A stretch of 64,000 bases of DNA. Source: Dama dama. Its lineage: Eukaryota > Chordata > Mammalia > Artiodactyla > Cervidae. Within the stretch, counting starts at the first letter, position 1. Every line of letters starts with the position of its first letter. The position numbers and the translations under genes are program-made. The notes under the pieces were generated by a model, which had not been told where the DNA came from, searched no databases, and saw nothing but the letters and a program-made list of their open reading frames with translations. Of this stretch, positions 34,020 through 46,816 are shown piece after piece. The DNA lies in the NCBI RefSeq assembly GCF_033118175.1, contig NC_083693.1:20738481-20802480 (forward strand). The letters run 5' to 3'.

Positions 34020-34890
34020 TCTCAGGATAGTTCTCTCATCTGACCTTCAGACTTAGATTCTTTCTTGACATACAAAACGTAATCACCTCCAAACACACAT
34101 ACAAATCTGTTTCTCTTATTTTCTGAACTTCTGTAAAATCATCTTCATTCACCATGTCTGACAGCTCAAACCATATATCATCAATTCCTATTCTTTCTCG
34201 CTCAAAACCGGTCACAAGTTTGTCCTTTTGTCTCCTTCTCCACTATTTCTGAATCCAAGACACCTGTGTCCTGTTCTTAGATTAACACAAATAATAGTGA
34301 ACCGACCTCTCTCCTTGTCCCAAATCCTGGCCTCTTTCAACCTATTCTTCACATATCAACCCAAGTGATATCTTAAGAGTCTCTTCCTGTACTTAGAATA
34401 CAACTAACCCCACTTAGCCACCACGCTCTACAAAGTTATCATCAAGGTGGCAAGATTTGCATCTCTCACTCATTTTTGGCCTCTCTTTCCTCTGCCCATC
34501 ACATTCCATCAATGACTTTTCAAACTCGTGAGACTGTCAAGCTCCTCTCCACTTCAGGAACTTTGTATGAGCTATTCCCCATACTTGGAGCACACTTTAA
34601 TTTTTGCGTGGCTCAATCCTTATTTCCATTGTATCGCGACTTAAACATCTTTACCACTGCACTTAAAACTATACCTTTGCCCTTCCTTTTAATAGAACTA
34701 TCCCTATTTTCTTCATAGCACTTATCAAAATTCAAAATTATATTTTGTTTGTGTCTACTTTCCACCTTCCCAGCTAGACTATAAGCGAGAAGAGGTTATG
34801 CTTCATACCAGTTTTATTCTCCACTGTACCCTTGGGGCATAACACTGACCCTAGTATATATTCATCCATTCGTTCTTTCACTCAGAAAAT
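34020..34890 (+). mobile_element. L2 LINE 3' region
   Basis: The order 'cctctttcaacctattcttc ... gaactttgtatgagctattcc ... ttcttcatagcacttatc ... gctagactataagcga ... ccactgtacccttggggcat' follows the L2 3' end on the + strand at the divergence expected of a mammal-wide fossil. Immediately after it, 34860-34925 ('ttcatccattcgttctttca') reads like the start of an antisense L2 end. Non-coding now. Confidence 0.65.
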
Positions 34891-36071
34891 GATCAGCTTC
34901 TATATACTAGTCACATTCTAATGCCAACTTTTTCTTTCCTCTTTGTACTAGGAATTCTGGAATTTATTTATCAGTCCATATTTCAACCATTTTAAGTACA
35001 AGTGATAAAGATTTCTTTTGAAGATAAGATTTAGCAACTATATTAAAGATATTTTCCCATATACATATTGCATTCAAAGACACTGAAAATTTTCCATAGC
35101 ATTAGGTTTTGAATATCCTATGTTATATAAAAAGTGTAAGTGGAATCTGAAGAAAATGAATCTTCCAAGCTTATAAGATTCTTTATTTCATCAATGAATG
35201 GAATTATCCATGCCAGAAATTTGAAACGTGTATAATTTTCAGATGTTCTTTTTTCTTTTTAGCCTGCTCTCTAATCTGTCATTTCAAGAATGGATGTCCT
35301 AACTCTACTGATGAAAGAGAACTTGCATAGCCCGTAAACTCAATGAGCCATTAAATAGGTGACAATAATCTTGATAGAAGTTTGGAATATTTAATTAGTG
35401 CAAAAAATACTCTTAGCCATGCGCTCAATTACTTCCATGGATACTCCCCAAAATATCAACCAACTATTTTGCATGTCCATGAAATGCTTTGGAAGACATT
35501 TAAGACTGAAAAAGGAGATAATATTTCATCTATTAATTGAGGCTTTGACATGGCTGTGCATGTCCAGTAATAAACTTTCAAAGTGAATTCAGTTTAGATC
35601 CTTGAGATATTTTTTAAGGTGACATTTTTATCCTTAAGGTTACATGAAAGTAACTGAGAGGCTATAAAAACCTCTTAGGCTCAAAATGGGAAGCGTATCA
35701 TCTGTGTACTGAATCCTACCTTTTTTTTTTTTTTTTCTTTTGCATATTATATGCATTGGCCAAACACCAGTAGAACAAAGAAAGGAAACAAGAAAATTAT
35801 AATCTTGTAAATGATAATCATGATGGAAAAAACAACTTTTCAGAGTTGGTCTATCAGCACAAGAACAAATAGCTTAGAGGGATAATACAATGGAGAGGAG
35901 GTAATAAGAAGGAAGAGGAAAGGAGGAGGAGGGAGTGGATGCTCTAAGTAAGTGAACACATGGCCACGTGACTTATTTTTAAAAGACATGATTTAGTATC
36001 CCTGTTAGTTTATTCAACAGGAAAAAGGTGTTACGATCTCAAGAAGTGGAGCTTCCAAATTGTTTATGTAG
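34891..36071. other. Unassigned A/T-rich stretch
   Basis: Contains T16 (35721-35736) and a GA-rich patch (35885-35940). No gene. Confidence 0.5.
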
Positions 36072-36083
36072 TTCCTTTTCCCT

Positions 36084-37527
36084 CATTCAAATCCTAAAGA
36101 TGATGCTGTGAAACTGCTGCATTCAATATGCCAGGAAATTTGGAAAACTCAGCAGTGGCCACTAGACTGGAAAATGTCAATTTTTATTCCAATTCCAAAG
36201 AGAGGCAATGCCGAAGAATGTTCAAACTACTGCATAATTGGACTCATCTCACATGCTAGCAAAGTAATGTTCAAGATTCTCAAAGCAAGGCTTCAACAGT
36301 ACATGAAGCAAAAACTTCCAGATGTTCAAGTTGGATTTAGAAAAGGCAGAGGAGCTAGAGATCAAACTACCAACATTCATTGGATCATAGAAAAAACAAT
36401 AGACTTCCAGAAAAATATCTACTTCTACTTTATTGACTACACCAAAGCCTTTGACTGTGTGGATTCTGTGGATTCAAACTGTGGATTCTGTAGATACATA
36501 CTGTAGAAAATTCTAAAAGAAATGGAAATACCAGACCACATTACCTATCTCCTGAGAAACCTGGATGCAGGAAAGAAGCAACAGTCAGAACTGGTTATGA
36601 AACAATGGACTGGTTCCAAATTGGGAAAGGAGTACATCAAGGCTGTATATTGTCACCCTGCTTATTTAACTTATATGCAGAGTACATCATGAGAAACACT
36701 GGGCTGGAAGAAGCACAAGCTGGAATCAAGTTTGCCAGGAGAAATATCAATAACCTCAAATATGCAGATAACACCACCCTTATGTCAGAAATCAAAGAGG
36801 AACTAAAGAGCCTCTTGATGAAAGTGAAAGAGGAGAGTGAAAAGGCTGGCTTAAAACTCAACATTCTAAAAGCTAAGATGATGGCATCTGGTCCCATCAC
36901 CTCATGGCAAATAGATTGGGAAACAACGGAAGCAGTGAGATACTATTTTCTTGGACTCCAAAATCACTGCAGATGATGACTGTAGCCACAAAATTAAAAG
37001 ACACTTGTTCTTTGCAAGAAAAGCTATGACCAACCTAGACAGCATATCAAAAAGCAGAGACATTGCTTCACGAACAAAGGTCCATGTAGTCAATGCTATG
37101 GTTTTTCCAGTAGCCGTGTATGGATGTGAGTGTTGGGCCATAAAGAAAGCTGAACGCTGAAGAACTGATGCTTTTGAATTGTGGTGTTGAGTCCCTTAGA
37201 CTGAAAGATCAAACAAGTTCATCCTAAAGGAAATCAGTCCTGAATATTCATTGGGAGGACTGATGCTGAAGTTGAAGCTCTAATACTTTGGCCATCTGAT
37301 ATGAAGAACTGACTCATGGAAAAGACCCTGATGCAGGGAAAGATTGAAGGCAGATGGAGAAGGGGATGACTGAGGTTTGATGGCATCACCAACTTAATGG
37401 GCATGAGTTTGAGCAAATTCTGGGAGTTGGTGAAGGACAGGAAAGTCTGGTGTGCTGCAGTATATGGGATCACAAAGAGTCAGACACAACTGAGCGACTG
37501 AATTGAACTGAACTGACCTGAACTGAA
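36084..37527 (+). mobile_element. BovB LINE, 5'-truncated in the reverse transcriptase, with 12-bp TSD
   Basis: Starts inside the reverse transcriptase ('caaatcctaaagatgatgctg') and runs to the (actga)n end. Exact 12-base TSD ttccttttccct at 36072-36083 and 37528-37539. Open segments: 132 codons at 36108-36506 and 123 codons at 36605-36976, in different frames. The active-site box at 36761-36772 reads YADN (GAC to AAC), which removes a catalytic Asp. Just after the FDCVD motif, the 9-mer tgtggattc occurs three times (36458-36466, 36467-36475, 36480-36488), a local expansion that disrupts the domain. Confidence 0.94.
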
Positions 37528-37539
37528 TTCCTTTTCCCT

Positions 37540-37730
37540 ACTCTAAAGCATCTCCCTGCAATGCAGGAGACCCAGGTTCAATCCCTTGGTCAGGAAATCC
37601 CCTGGAGAAGGGCATAGCAACCCACTCCATTATCTTGCTTGGATAATCCCATGAACAGAGAAGTCTGGCAGGCTACAGACAATAGGGTTGCAAGAGTTGG
37701 ACATGACCTAGGTGACTTAACATGCATGCA
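37540..37730 (+). mobile_element. Bov-tA SINE, head-truncated or diverged
   Basis: From 'ctaaagcatctccctgcaat' through B box GGTTCAATCCC (37575-37585), body and BovB-like tail ('gttggacatgacctaggtga'). The first part of the head is missing or unrecognisable and lies next to the BovB TSD, so the BovB may have landed in or beside this SINE. Confidence 0.82.
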
Positions 37731-38350
37731 CTAAATAATTTATCTAGGTAACAAAGAAGTAACTAAATCTATTTTCCAAATAGGGCCATGCTTTGGACAA
37801 AATTAAAATTTAGTTAGATGTTTTAAAAAATTACGTCACCCAAATTTCCTTACCAAAGAGTCCTGACAGTATAATCCTAGCCCTCATGGGAGAAGCAGGT
37901 GAAATGGTTATTCTCCAGGTTATGCAACTTGACAACCAGTCTGTTCATCAATGCCTCTCTTCAATGATTATAGCCTATCTGGGGGTCGGAAATTCTGGAC
38001 AAAAGACTCATACAAACATGCATAGATGAAATTCTGTACCCTAAAATAAAAATAATGTCTGTAGGAGTCCAGCTACCACCTAAAAAAAAAAAATCCCATC
38101 ATAAAGGAGGACTGGTCTCTCATATTGAGTACGAGAGTATGAGTAGTGGTATTGCTTAGATAGCTTAGTTCCATCATCTACTGACAATGGATTGATTCTT
38201 AATAGATGTGACATTAAGCCATTACTTATATATTTGTCATTGATTAATTAAGTACTCATTTTAAAAAATATTTTAGCCTCCTAGACAATTTTCAGAAGTT
38301 GAGTTGAAAATAGAACAGTAAGTATGTCTTCAGCCAGAGACCTTACAATT
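37731..38350. other. Unassigned sequence
   Basis: No gene or clear repeat; A12 near 38081-38092. Confidence 0.5.
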
Positions 38351-38359
38351 GTATTAGTC

Positions 38360-41200
38360 TGTCCTATCACAATGGAGACATCCAAATTTTGTGTCTTTTT
38401 CAGTTTCGTTTTCATTTCCTGTACTCATTTTTGACCTTTTTATTATTGAGTTCTGAAAGCTATGTATTCTAGATACACAACCTTAGACATATGATTTTAA
38501 AATATTTCCCTCATTGATTGATTGTATTTTCTTGAAAGTGTCCTTTGGAGCACAAGTTTTTAATTTGACAAAATGCAAATTTTGTTATTTATGTTCATGT
38601 TTTTGGTATCATATCTAAGAAATCATACCTTGACAAATTTAGGATTGTGAAGTTTTACTCCATCTGTTCTTCTAAGAGTTTTGTTTTAACACTGAGATTT
38701 AGGTTTTTGATCTATTTGGAGTGAATTTCTGAATGATATGAGATATGGGTTCAACTTAACTTTTTGGCATACGTCTATTTACCTGTCTATTTGGTTATCA
38801 CTCCACAATTTGTTGAAGGATATCGTCTGCATTGAACAGCCCAGGCAATTATCAAAAATCAGTTGACAATGAGTTAAATTGTATTTTGGGGTCTTCAATT
38901 CTGTCCCCTTGGTTTATATGTCTCTTTTTATGCAACTGTCACTCAGATGTGATTTCTCTTGCTTTGAAGTAGCTTTTGAAATCAGGAAATATGGATCTTA
39001 CAACTTCATTCTTTTTTAAGATTGTTTCAGCTATTGCTTGTCCTTTGAGTCTTCATATGAATTTTAGAATCATTTTATCAATTTCTGCAAATAGCCCAGG
39101 TGATAACCTGATAGGGAATGCATTGAATCTGTAGATCAATTTGGGGAGTAATGATATCTTAATAATATTAAGTTACCAGATCTATGAATATAAGACATCT
39201 TTCAATTTATTTAGGTATACTTTAATTTTTCCAACAGTGTTTTGCATTTTCCATAGTAAAAGTTTTTTAAAATGTATTTCATTACATTTGTTGCTAAGTA
39301 TTTTTATTATAAATGAAATTATATGTCTCATTGTTGGATAATATATTGCAAAAGAATAAACTTACTACTTATTTTATGAATTGGCCTTTTGTCCTGCCAA
39401 CTTGCTGAACTCATTTAGTACTTTAACATGTTTTTCTGGTGGATTCCTTCATATTTTCTATATACAAGACCATGTCATCTGCAAATAACTTTAGTTCTTC
39501 ATTTCCATCCTGCATTTCTTTTATTAGATTTTCTTTTTTAATTACTCTAGTTAGAACTTCCACTATGATGTTGAATACATGTGGTAAAGGTTGATATTCT
39601 TGTCTTTTTCCTGTTCTTAAGGGGGAGAATTCAGTCTTAATCATTAAGTACAATATCAGCTCTGGGAATTATGCACCTTACCTTTAACAGGTTGAGAAAT
39701 TTCCCTTCTATTCTTACTTTGCTAAATGTTTATATAATGAAGGAGTGTTGGAACTTGTCTAATGTTTTCTCTGAGTCTATTGATATGTCATTTATAAATT
39801 ACTTTGACATGATGTATTTACATCAATTGATTTCAGATGTTAGATCAGTCATATATTACAAGGATAAAGAAACTTTAGTCATGGTGTATGAACTTTTTCA
39901 TATGTTGATGGATTCATTTACTAGTATTTTGTTGAGAATTTTTGCATCTATACTCATGAGAGAGACTAGTCTCTAATTTTCTTTTCTTGTAATTTCCTTC
40001 TATTCACAGTTTTACTAACGAGGGCATTAGTGGCCTAAGATAATGAGTTAGAGATTATTCCCTCCCCTTATATTTTAGAAGCATTTATGAAGGAATGGAA
40101 TTAATTATTAAGAAATGTTTGGTAGAAATCACAAGTGAAACCCTCTGGGCCTGGGTTCTCTTGATTTAATTCAATTCAATTTCATAATTTTTTTTTAAAT
40201 TTCATAAATTTTTATAGATACATTTTCTATTTTCCTTAAGTCTGTTTCAGCCAGTGTCTTCCTGGAAATTTTACAATTTTATTTAAATTATCCAATTTAT
40301 TGGCATATAATTATTTATAATATTCCCTCATAATCCTTTTTTATTTCTGTTAGTTTAGTAGTAATGTCCCCTTTCTTAAGTATTATCTTAGCAATTTAAA
40401 ATTTCTCTGCTGTTTTCTTGCTGAATCTAAGCAAAAGTTTTTCAATTTTGTTGACATTACCAAAACACCAATTTTGGTTTCATAAGTTCTTACTATAATT
40501 TTTTTTCTATTATTTATTTCACTACTTTCCTCTTTAATTTGTATTAATCTAATATCTTTTCTTCTGCTTGCTTTAGATTTAGTTTATTATTCTTTCTACA
40601 GTGTATTCAAGTTGAAAGCTTGAGTCATTGATTTAAGATGTTTCTCCTTTTTTAATGAAGATGTTTACAATTATAAGTTTCCCTTTAAGCACTGTTTTTA
40701 CTGCATCCTCAAGCTTGTGTATATTATGTATCCATTTTTATTCACATCAAAGAATTTTCTGATTTCTTTTGTGATGTCTTTTTTACCCAAATCTATGTAG
40801 CAATGTACTTTTAATATTCACATGCATATGAAATTTCACAAAATTTTTTTGTTATTGATTTCTAATTTCATTCTCAGTGAATGTATAACACACTCTGTGT
40901 AACTTCAACCCTTTTAAATATATTGAGGCTGTTTTATACATAGCATATTTTCTATAGTTAGTAACGGTGTATGCACACTCAAGAAGATTGTTCTGCTCTT
41001 GTTAAGTAGATTTTCTGTTATATCTAGTTGGTTTTTTACATTGTTCTAGTCTTCTATTGCCTTGCTTACCATTTCACTTATTTTTACAGTATAGATTTGT
41101 CTGCAGTAACACTCCACACTGTCATCATCATTTTATTTGTATATCCACATATGTATATTATTTGTATACTTCTTTGGTTTTCTTCTCCTGAATTTCTGCT
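38360..41200 (-). mobile_element. Long antisense L1 (ORF2 region), decayed
   Basis: About 2.8 kb collinear with the antisense of L1 ORF2: left end near the 3' end of ORF2, right end near the endonuclease region ('agaagattgttctgctctt' near 40982). On the minus strand 39423-39653 is still open for 76 codons and shows the reverse transcriptase active-site box as 'LFADDMVLYIENMKEST' (FADD codons at rc 39474-39485). Elsewhere stops and indels abound. It is mammal-wide old L1 rather than a recent ruminant one. Confidence 0.85.
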
Positions 41201-41202
41201 AT

Positions 41203-41203
41203 G

Positions 41204-41258
<55 letters not shown>

Positions 41259-41264
41259 AGAGAG
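41203..41264. repeat. Compound (TA)n(TG)n(AG)n microsatellite
   Basis: TA run 41203-41218, TG run about 41218-41254, AG run 41255-41264, in direct succession at the edge of the antisense L1. The open frame reading 'CVCVCV' is its translation and not a gene. Confidence 0.95.
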
Positions 41265-42781
41265 ATTTACTTTGCCCATTTTTAATTGCTGAAATGTTTT
41301 CAAATTCTTTTAATCCCTTTCTTTACATTATTTTGACTTTAAAATCTTCCTCTTTTTCATATTGAAATTCTCTTAGTGCATTGTCTGTTGTATTCATTAG
41401 CTCTTTCATTTTTGAATTCATTATTTCTTTGAAAAGTTTTTCTTTATTTTTTTAAATTCTGTTACAGTTTTTCACATTTTATTATTCATAGATTGCTTCA
41501 TGTCTGAGTTTATCTTATTCTGATCAAACTGTTTTGTCGTAGCCTCTAATATTTTCTTAATTTCTTTTAACTCATTTTAAAATATCAATTTTCATTTATT
41601 TTGTAGATTTATCTTCTTAGAATATTGTTATGGTGTTTAGGGATTTTTGTCTCTTATTTTTGTTAATATATAATAACATATATGATATATGGTATATATT
41701 GTTAATATATAATATATTAATATGAATATATAGTATGGAACTTGATAACTATCCTTTTGTATTATTTAATTTTTAGACAAATTATTTTTTCTATAAATGC
41801 AGATGGCAGGTTTCAACAAGTGTAACTTACATATCTAGCTTCATGGTTCTAGAGTAGTATCTTTTAGTGTTTACATAAAGTAATAAAAATATAGGCTTCA
41901 TTCTAAAATGTTTTGGTAGAGATGCTTCAGGAGAAATGTTACGCTTTTCCCTGATTTTATTCATGAAAGTTTTTTCTCAATATGGATCTTCATCTCAGTA
42001 GGGAGTGATCAGTTTTTTAGTGTCAGTAGCTCACATACCTTAAGTAATAAAGACATTCCAGTAGCAGTGGACATACCTAACTCACAGAGTTTGATCTTTA
42101 ATTTCCATGTTAATGGAATTAGGGATTCTTAGAGAAATGGAGTTTTATAAAACTAAAACCTGTGTAAAATGAGCTATTTTGTTATCTCTGATTGTAAAAA
42201 AAATATTTAAAAAAAAACAGAGAATCATCCCAAGGACACAGATGACAGCTTGATGTAATTTCTTTGAACAAATGTGGGACAGCTAAAGTATCTAAAGTAA
42301 AAGTAATTAAATACAAGAATAAACATAAACCACTGGAAAACAGATTTGAGTTCATATAGATGATAAGTTAAGAGGGCTTTGCTTACAGCTGAAAATTGAC
42401 TATTGATTTGTAAACATATAGAGAGATGGAGTATTAAAACATAAATATTTTGCAATTATCACAGTAAAAATTAAATCAGGTAAGTATTATCTATTGATGT
42501 TAAATCAAAGATGGAAATTTGATAAGCATCAGGATAGTTCCATGGCCATAAAATGTCTCCCCACAGACTACAGGGTAAATGAATATGAAAGTCTATTATA
42601 AGAACAACAATACATGTTGATGGATTATGTAGTATTCTAAAACAAACAAAAAATACATATACTTTTTTGTTTAAATAAAGTAACTTTACATGTCTTAGTG
42701 AAATACAACTTAAGGACAAAAATTACATTAAGACTGTATGTTAGAATGTGTTAAATACTAATCACATTTTTTTGTGGTTAT
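41265..42781. other. Unassigned A/T-rich stretch
   Basis: 41281-41640 may be further antisense L1 sequence. 41658-41740 is a TA-rich tract with 'ttgttaatatataata' repeated. Nothing else recognised. Confidence 0.45.
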
Positions 42782-44370
42782 GTAGGGAAAACCACTAGAC
42801 CATTCAGGTATGATCTAAATCAAATCCCTTACAGTTATACAGTGGAAGTGACAAACAGAATCAAGGGAATAGATCTGCTAGATAGAGTTCCTGAAGAACT
42901 ATGGACAGAGGTTCATAACATGTTCAGGAGGCAGTGATTAAAACCATCCTCAAGAAGAAGAAATGCAAAAAGGCAAAATGGTTGTCTGAAGAGGCCTTAC
43001 AAATAACTGAGAAAACTCCTAAAACATGATGCTCTTAAAGTGCTACACTCAGTATGCCAGCAAATTTGGAAAACTCAGCAGTGGCCACAGGACTGGAAAA
43101 GGTCAGATTTAATTCCAATCCCAAAGAAAGTCAATGCCAAAGAATGCTCAAACTACCACACAATTGCACTCATCTCATGCACTAGCAAAGTAATGCTCAA
43201 AATTCTCCAAGCTAGGCTTCAGGAGTATGTGAACTGAGAACTTCCAGATGTTCAAGCTGGATTTAGAAAAGGCAGAGGAACCAGAGATCAAATTGCCTAC
43301 ATCTGTTGGATCATAGAAAGAGCAAGAGACTTCTAGCAGAACATATACTTCTTCACTGACTACGCTAAAGCCTTTGACTATGTGGATCACAACAAACTGG
43401 AAAATTTTTGAAGAGATGGGAATACCAGACCACGTTAACTGCCTCCTGAGTAATCTGTATGCAGGTAAGGAGTACATCAAGGCTGTTTATTGTCACCTTG
43501 CTTTTTAGCTTATATGTAGAGTACATCATGTGAAATGCTGGACCGGATGAAGCATAAGCTGGAATCAAGACTGTTGGGAGAAATATCAATAACCTCAAAT
43601 ATGCAGATGACACAATTCTTAAGGCAGAAATGAAGAGAAACTAAAGAGCCTCTTGATGAAAGTGAAAGAAGAGAGTGAAAAAGCTGGCTTAAAACTCAAC
43701 ATTCAAAAAACGAAGATCATGGCATCTGGTTGCATCACTTTATAGCAAATAGATGGGGAAACAGTGGAAACAATGAGAAACTTTATTTTCTTGGGCTCCA
43801 AAATCACTGCAGATGGTGACTGCAGCCATGAAATTAAAAGACACTTGCTCCTTGGAAGAAAATCTATGGCCAACTTAGCATATTAAAAAGCAGAGAAATT
43901 ACTTCGTCAACAAATATTCGTCTAGTCAAAGCTATGGTTTTTCTGGTAGTCATGTATGGATGTACAGTTGGACCATAAAGAAAGCTGAGCACTGAAGAAC
44001 TGCTGCTTTTGAATTGTGGTGTTGGAGAATACTCTTGAGAATTGCTTGGACTGCAAGAAGATCAAACCAGTCAATCCTAAAGGAAATCAGTCCTTAATAT
44101 TCATTGGTAGGACTGATGCTGAAGCTGGAGCTCCAATACTTTGGCTACCAGATGCGAAGGGCTGACTCATTAGAAAAGACCCTGATGCTGGAAAGATTGA
44201 AGGTGGGAGGAGAAGGGGATGACAGAGGATAAGATAGTTGGATGGCATCACTGACCCGAAGGATATGAGTTTGAGCAAGTTCCAGGAGTTGGAGATGGAC
44301 AGGGAAGCCTGGCATGCTGCCGTCCGTGGAGTTGCAGAGTCAGACATGACTTAGAGACTGAACTGACTGA
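42782..44370 (+). mobile_element. BovB LINE with two internal deletions
   Basis: Starts after the endonuclease ('gtagggaaaaccactagacc') and runs to the (actgaactga) end. Compared with 9751-11816, about 425 bases are missing at 43014 (between 'aataactgagaaaa' and 'ctcctaaaacatgatgct') and about 60 bases at 43467 (between 'gtatgcaggta' and 'aggagtacatcaagg'). The active-site box keeps YADD codons (43600-43611), but surrounding frames are broken, so the copy is dead. No clear TSD. Confidence 0.92.
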
Positions 44371-46535
44371 CTGGTTTTGCTATTCCGAGGCAGGTCTGGG
44401 AGTAATGAAGGATAAATAAATTAAGGATGTCATAGTTTATTCTACAAATGCTATAGTTCTAAATTTGAATAAGAATGGTTAGTGTGAACTCGTAATTCAT
44501 TTTTGTCATAAAAATAAAGCGTAGTTTTAGTTTTGTCCATTAAAAAGATCTAGAAAACGTAATCAACTCAGTAACAATGAGCACTTTCAGCCCTCAGATT
44601 GTGGTGTCTAAGCACAATTACCCACTCAAAGGAACCTATTTCTTTGGAGAAATGGATGACTTCATGACTGAGCCAAAGACTACACAGGATGATCCTTGAA
44701 CATCTTGTCACTTGATAACAAGGAAGCTATTGTAAACTACCAGGTTCATGGCCAAAGAACACAGGAGGTAATGTGAAAATATCTTTTTGAAAAATGGAGA
44801 ACTATGAGTATCATTAAGTATAGCAACAATAAATATAAACCATAAAATAAATATGCTTGAATTTTTTAGTTCATAGGAGTGCTATAGGAAGTTATTATTG
44901 CAACATGCTAGAGAACAACCTCATAATTAGAAAACTGGTTGGTAAAGAGAATGAATTAAGCATTTATACTGTCTTTCCTATAAGAAGTATAGAATGAAGA
45001 TAATCCAATATTAAATTAAAGGAAATGATTACTTATAGAAGTATCCAGCTAATAAATGAAGAAAAATGACAGAATATTTCCAAACTGCAACTCATAATGA
45101 ATTTTTGGTTCTAGTTATTAAGAGTTTTGGTTGTTAACATTATAAAAGGATAGATTATTAGGTTATATATGGCTTCTTATGGCAGAATGGAAAATCTATT
45201 ATGAAAGAGGTTTAACCAGGGGAAAAAAAAGAGAGGAAGAAAGAAAGAGGGGAAGGGGCAAGGAAAGGAGAGGAAAAAAGAAAAAGGGAAGAAAGAAGGA
45301 GAAAGAGGGAAGGAAAGAAGGAAGGGAAAGGAGGTAAGAGGAATGAAAAAGTTTGAATCTGACCAAAAGTCCAGTTCCAACCTCTGACCTCTAATTTATA
45401 GGGAGCAGAGAAAAAGGAAACATGCTAAACTACAGGACAAGTATGTAATTAGAAAAATTTCTGGAAATTATGGTAGTGATTTTTTCCTTAAATTTTATGA
45501 GACACAAAGGAGGCAGAGAGAGAGAGATGGGGAGTGACCATCAACCATGCTCAATGTATTAAATTTATTTGGATTTTTATATAAAAAATAAAATACAAAT
45601 GGTTAAAAAAATGGCATAATATTTCTGAAATAATTTAAATTTTAATACTAAGTAAATATTTGATGATACTAATGTATTATTTTAAAATTACTTTAGGATA
45701 TGATATGTGGAATGGTTATGTTAAAATAATCTTTATTTATTAAATATATATACTGAAATATTTATGGTTGAAATGATATAATGTCTAGGATGTGCCTAAC
45801 AATCAAATGGAAAGTATGAATTAAGTGGGAGTGAGGATGCATCATTGAAGGTCATTGGTATATGATTTGTAAAGTTGGGTGATGAGGACACAGCAATTTA
45901 TTATACTATTTTGCTCACTTTTGTGTTTAAGGCAAAAAGGAATATAAATATATCCTTTAATAATATGAAGGTAAATCAAGAGGAAAGATACAAACTGTAG
46001 ACGGGATATTTCAAAGAAGGTAGATGGGGATAATGAGGAGTGGTAAGTCAAGAAAGCACAGTTTTTTATATTTGGTGTTTGGTGGTTTTTTAATTCTATG
46101 TGCATTTATTATTTTGTCAAAAATGAGAATAAATACAATAAAATTAAAATAAGTATTTTGACTTGCCAATATTAATTCTAACAATTTATCTGGAAGAACA
46201 TGTTATATAATAATGCCATTTAACAAGGTGTTCAAAGTGTTCTTCAAGGTATGATTGTAAAAATAACTAACTGAAAATAAAGAAAGATCATTACTAGGGG
46301 ATCCATCTAATGTTATTCTAGATTGTGGTTAAAAAGAATGAGATTGTATTATTCATCAAACCTGAGAAGAGCTCCAGTATACACTGCTAATGAAAAAAAT
46401 TAGCTGCTTAAATAATATAAAGTAATATATAATATATCACAACATATAACAGTTCACTTTTGTTTTTTATAGCGGTAATACTCTGCAACCAACCTGTTTA
46501 CTTTTAAGGTACTGCGAATTTTATTTGCTAGTATA
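44371..46535. other. Unassigned A/T-rich stretch
   Basis: About 2.2 kb with one purine-rich tract (45218-45350). The rest may contain very old LINE debris, but I cannot name any. Confidence 0.45.
45218..45350. repeat. Polypurine (G/A) tract
   Basis: About 130 bases of almost uninterrupted A and G on the + strand (single C near 45259, single T near 45335). Such tracts can form triplex DNA if they have mirror symmetry; I have not shown this. Confidence 0.9.
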
Positions 46536-46816
46536 TGGAAGGACTGACGCTGAAGCTGAAACTCCAATACTTTGGCCACCTCATGTGAAGAGTTGACTCA
46601 TTGGAAAAGACCCTGATGCTGGGAGGGATTGGGGGCAGGAGGAGAAGGGGATGGCAGAGGATGAGATGGCTGGATGGCATCACCGACTCGATGGACATGA
46701 GTTTGAGTAGACTCCGGGAGTTTGTGATGGACAGGGAGGCCTGGCGTGCTGCGATTCTTGGGGTCGCAAAGAGTCAGACACGACTGAATGACTGAACTGA
46801 ACTGAACTGACTGATA
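46536..46816 (+). mobile_element. BovB LINE 3' end, short young-looking copy
   Basis: About 280 bases from 'ggaaggactgacgctg' to 'actgaactgaactgaactg'. It retains a clean C-terminal frame (64 codons from 46601) with the Arg-rich 'GRRRRGWQRMRWLDGI'. It differs from the copy at 22195-22478 by diagnostic changes such as 'gggagggattgggggcagg', so it comes from another subfamily. The TSD is not clear. Confidence 0.88.

Noticed and set aside
39423..39653. Minus-strand frame with an FADD reverse transcriptase box as a live gene
   Set aside because: Only 76 codons survive inside a long, stop-ridden antisense L1.
41028..41285. Plus frame of 85 codons with a Cys/Val repeat
   Set aside because: It is the translated TG microsatellite plus antisense L1.
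46536..46816. Left word 'tacttttaa' near 46500 and right word near 46815 as TSD of the short BovB
   Set aside because: The left word is about 35 bases from the recognisable element start, too far to accept without an empty site.
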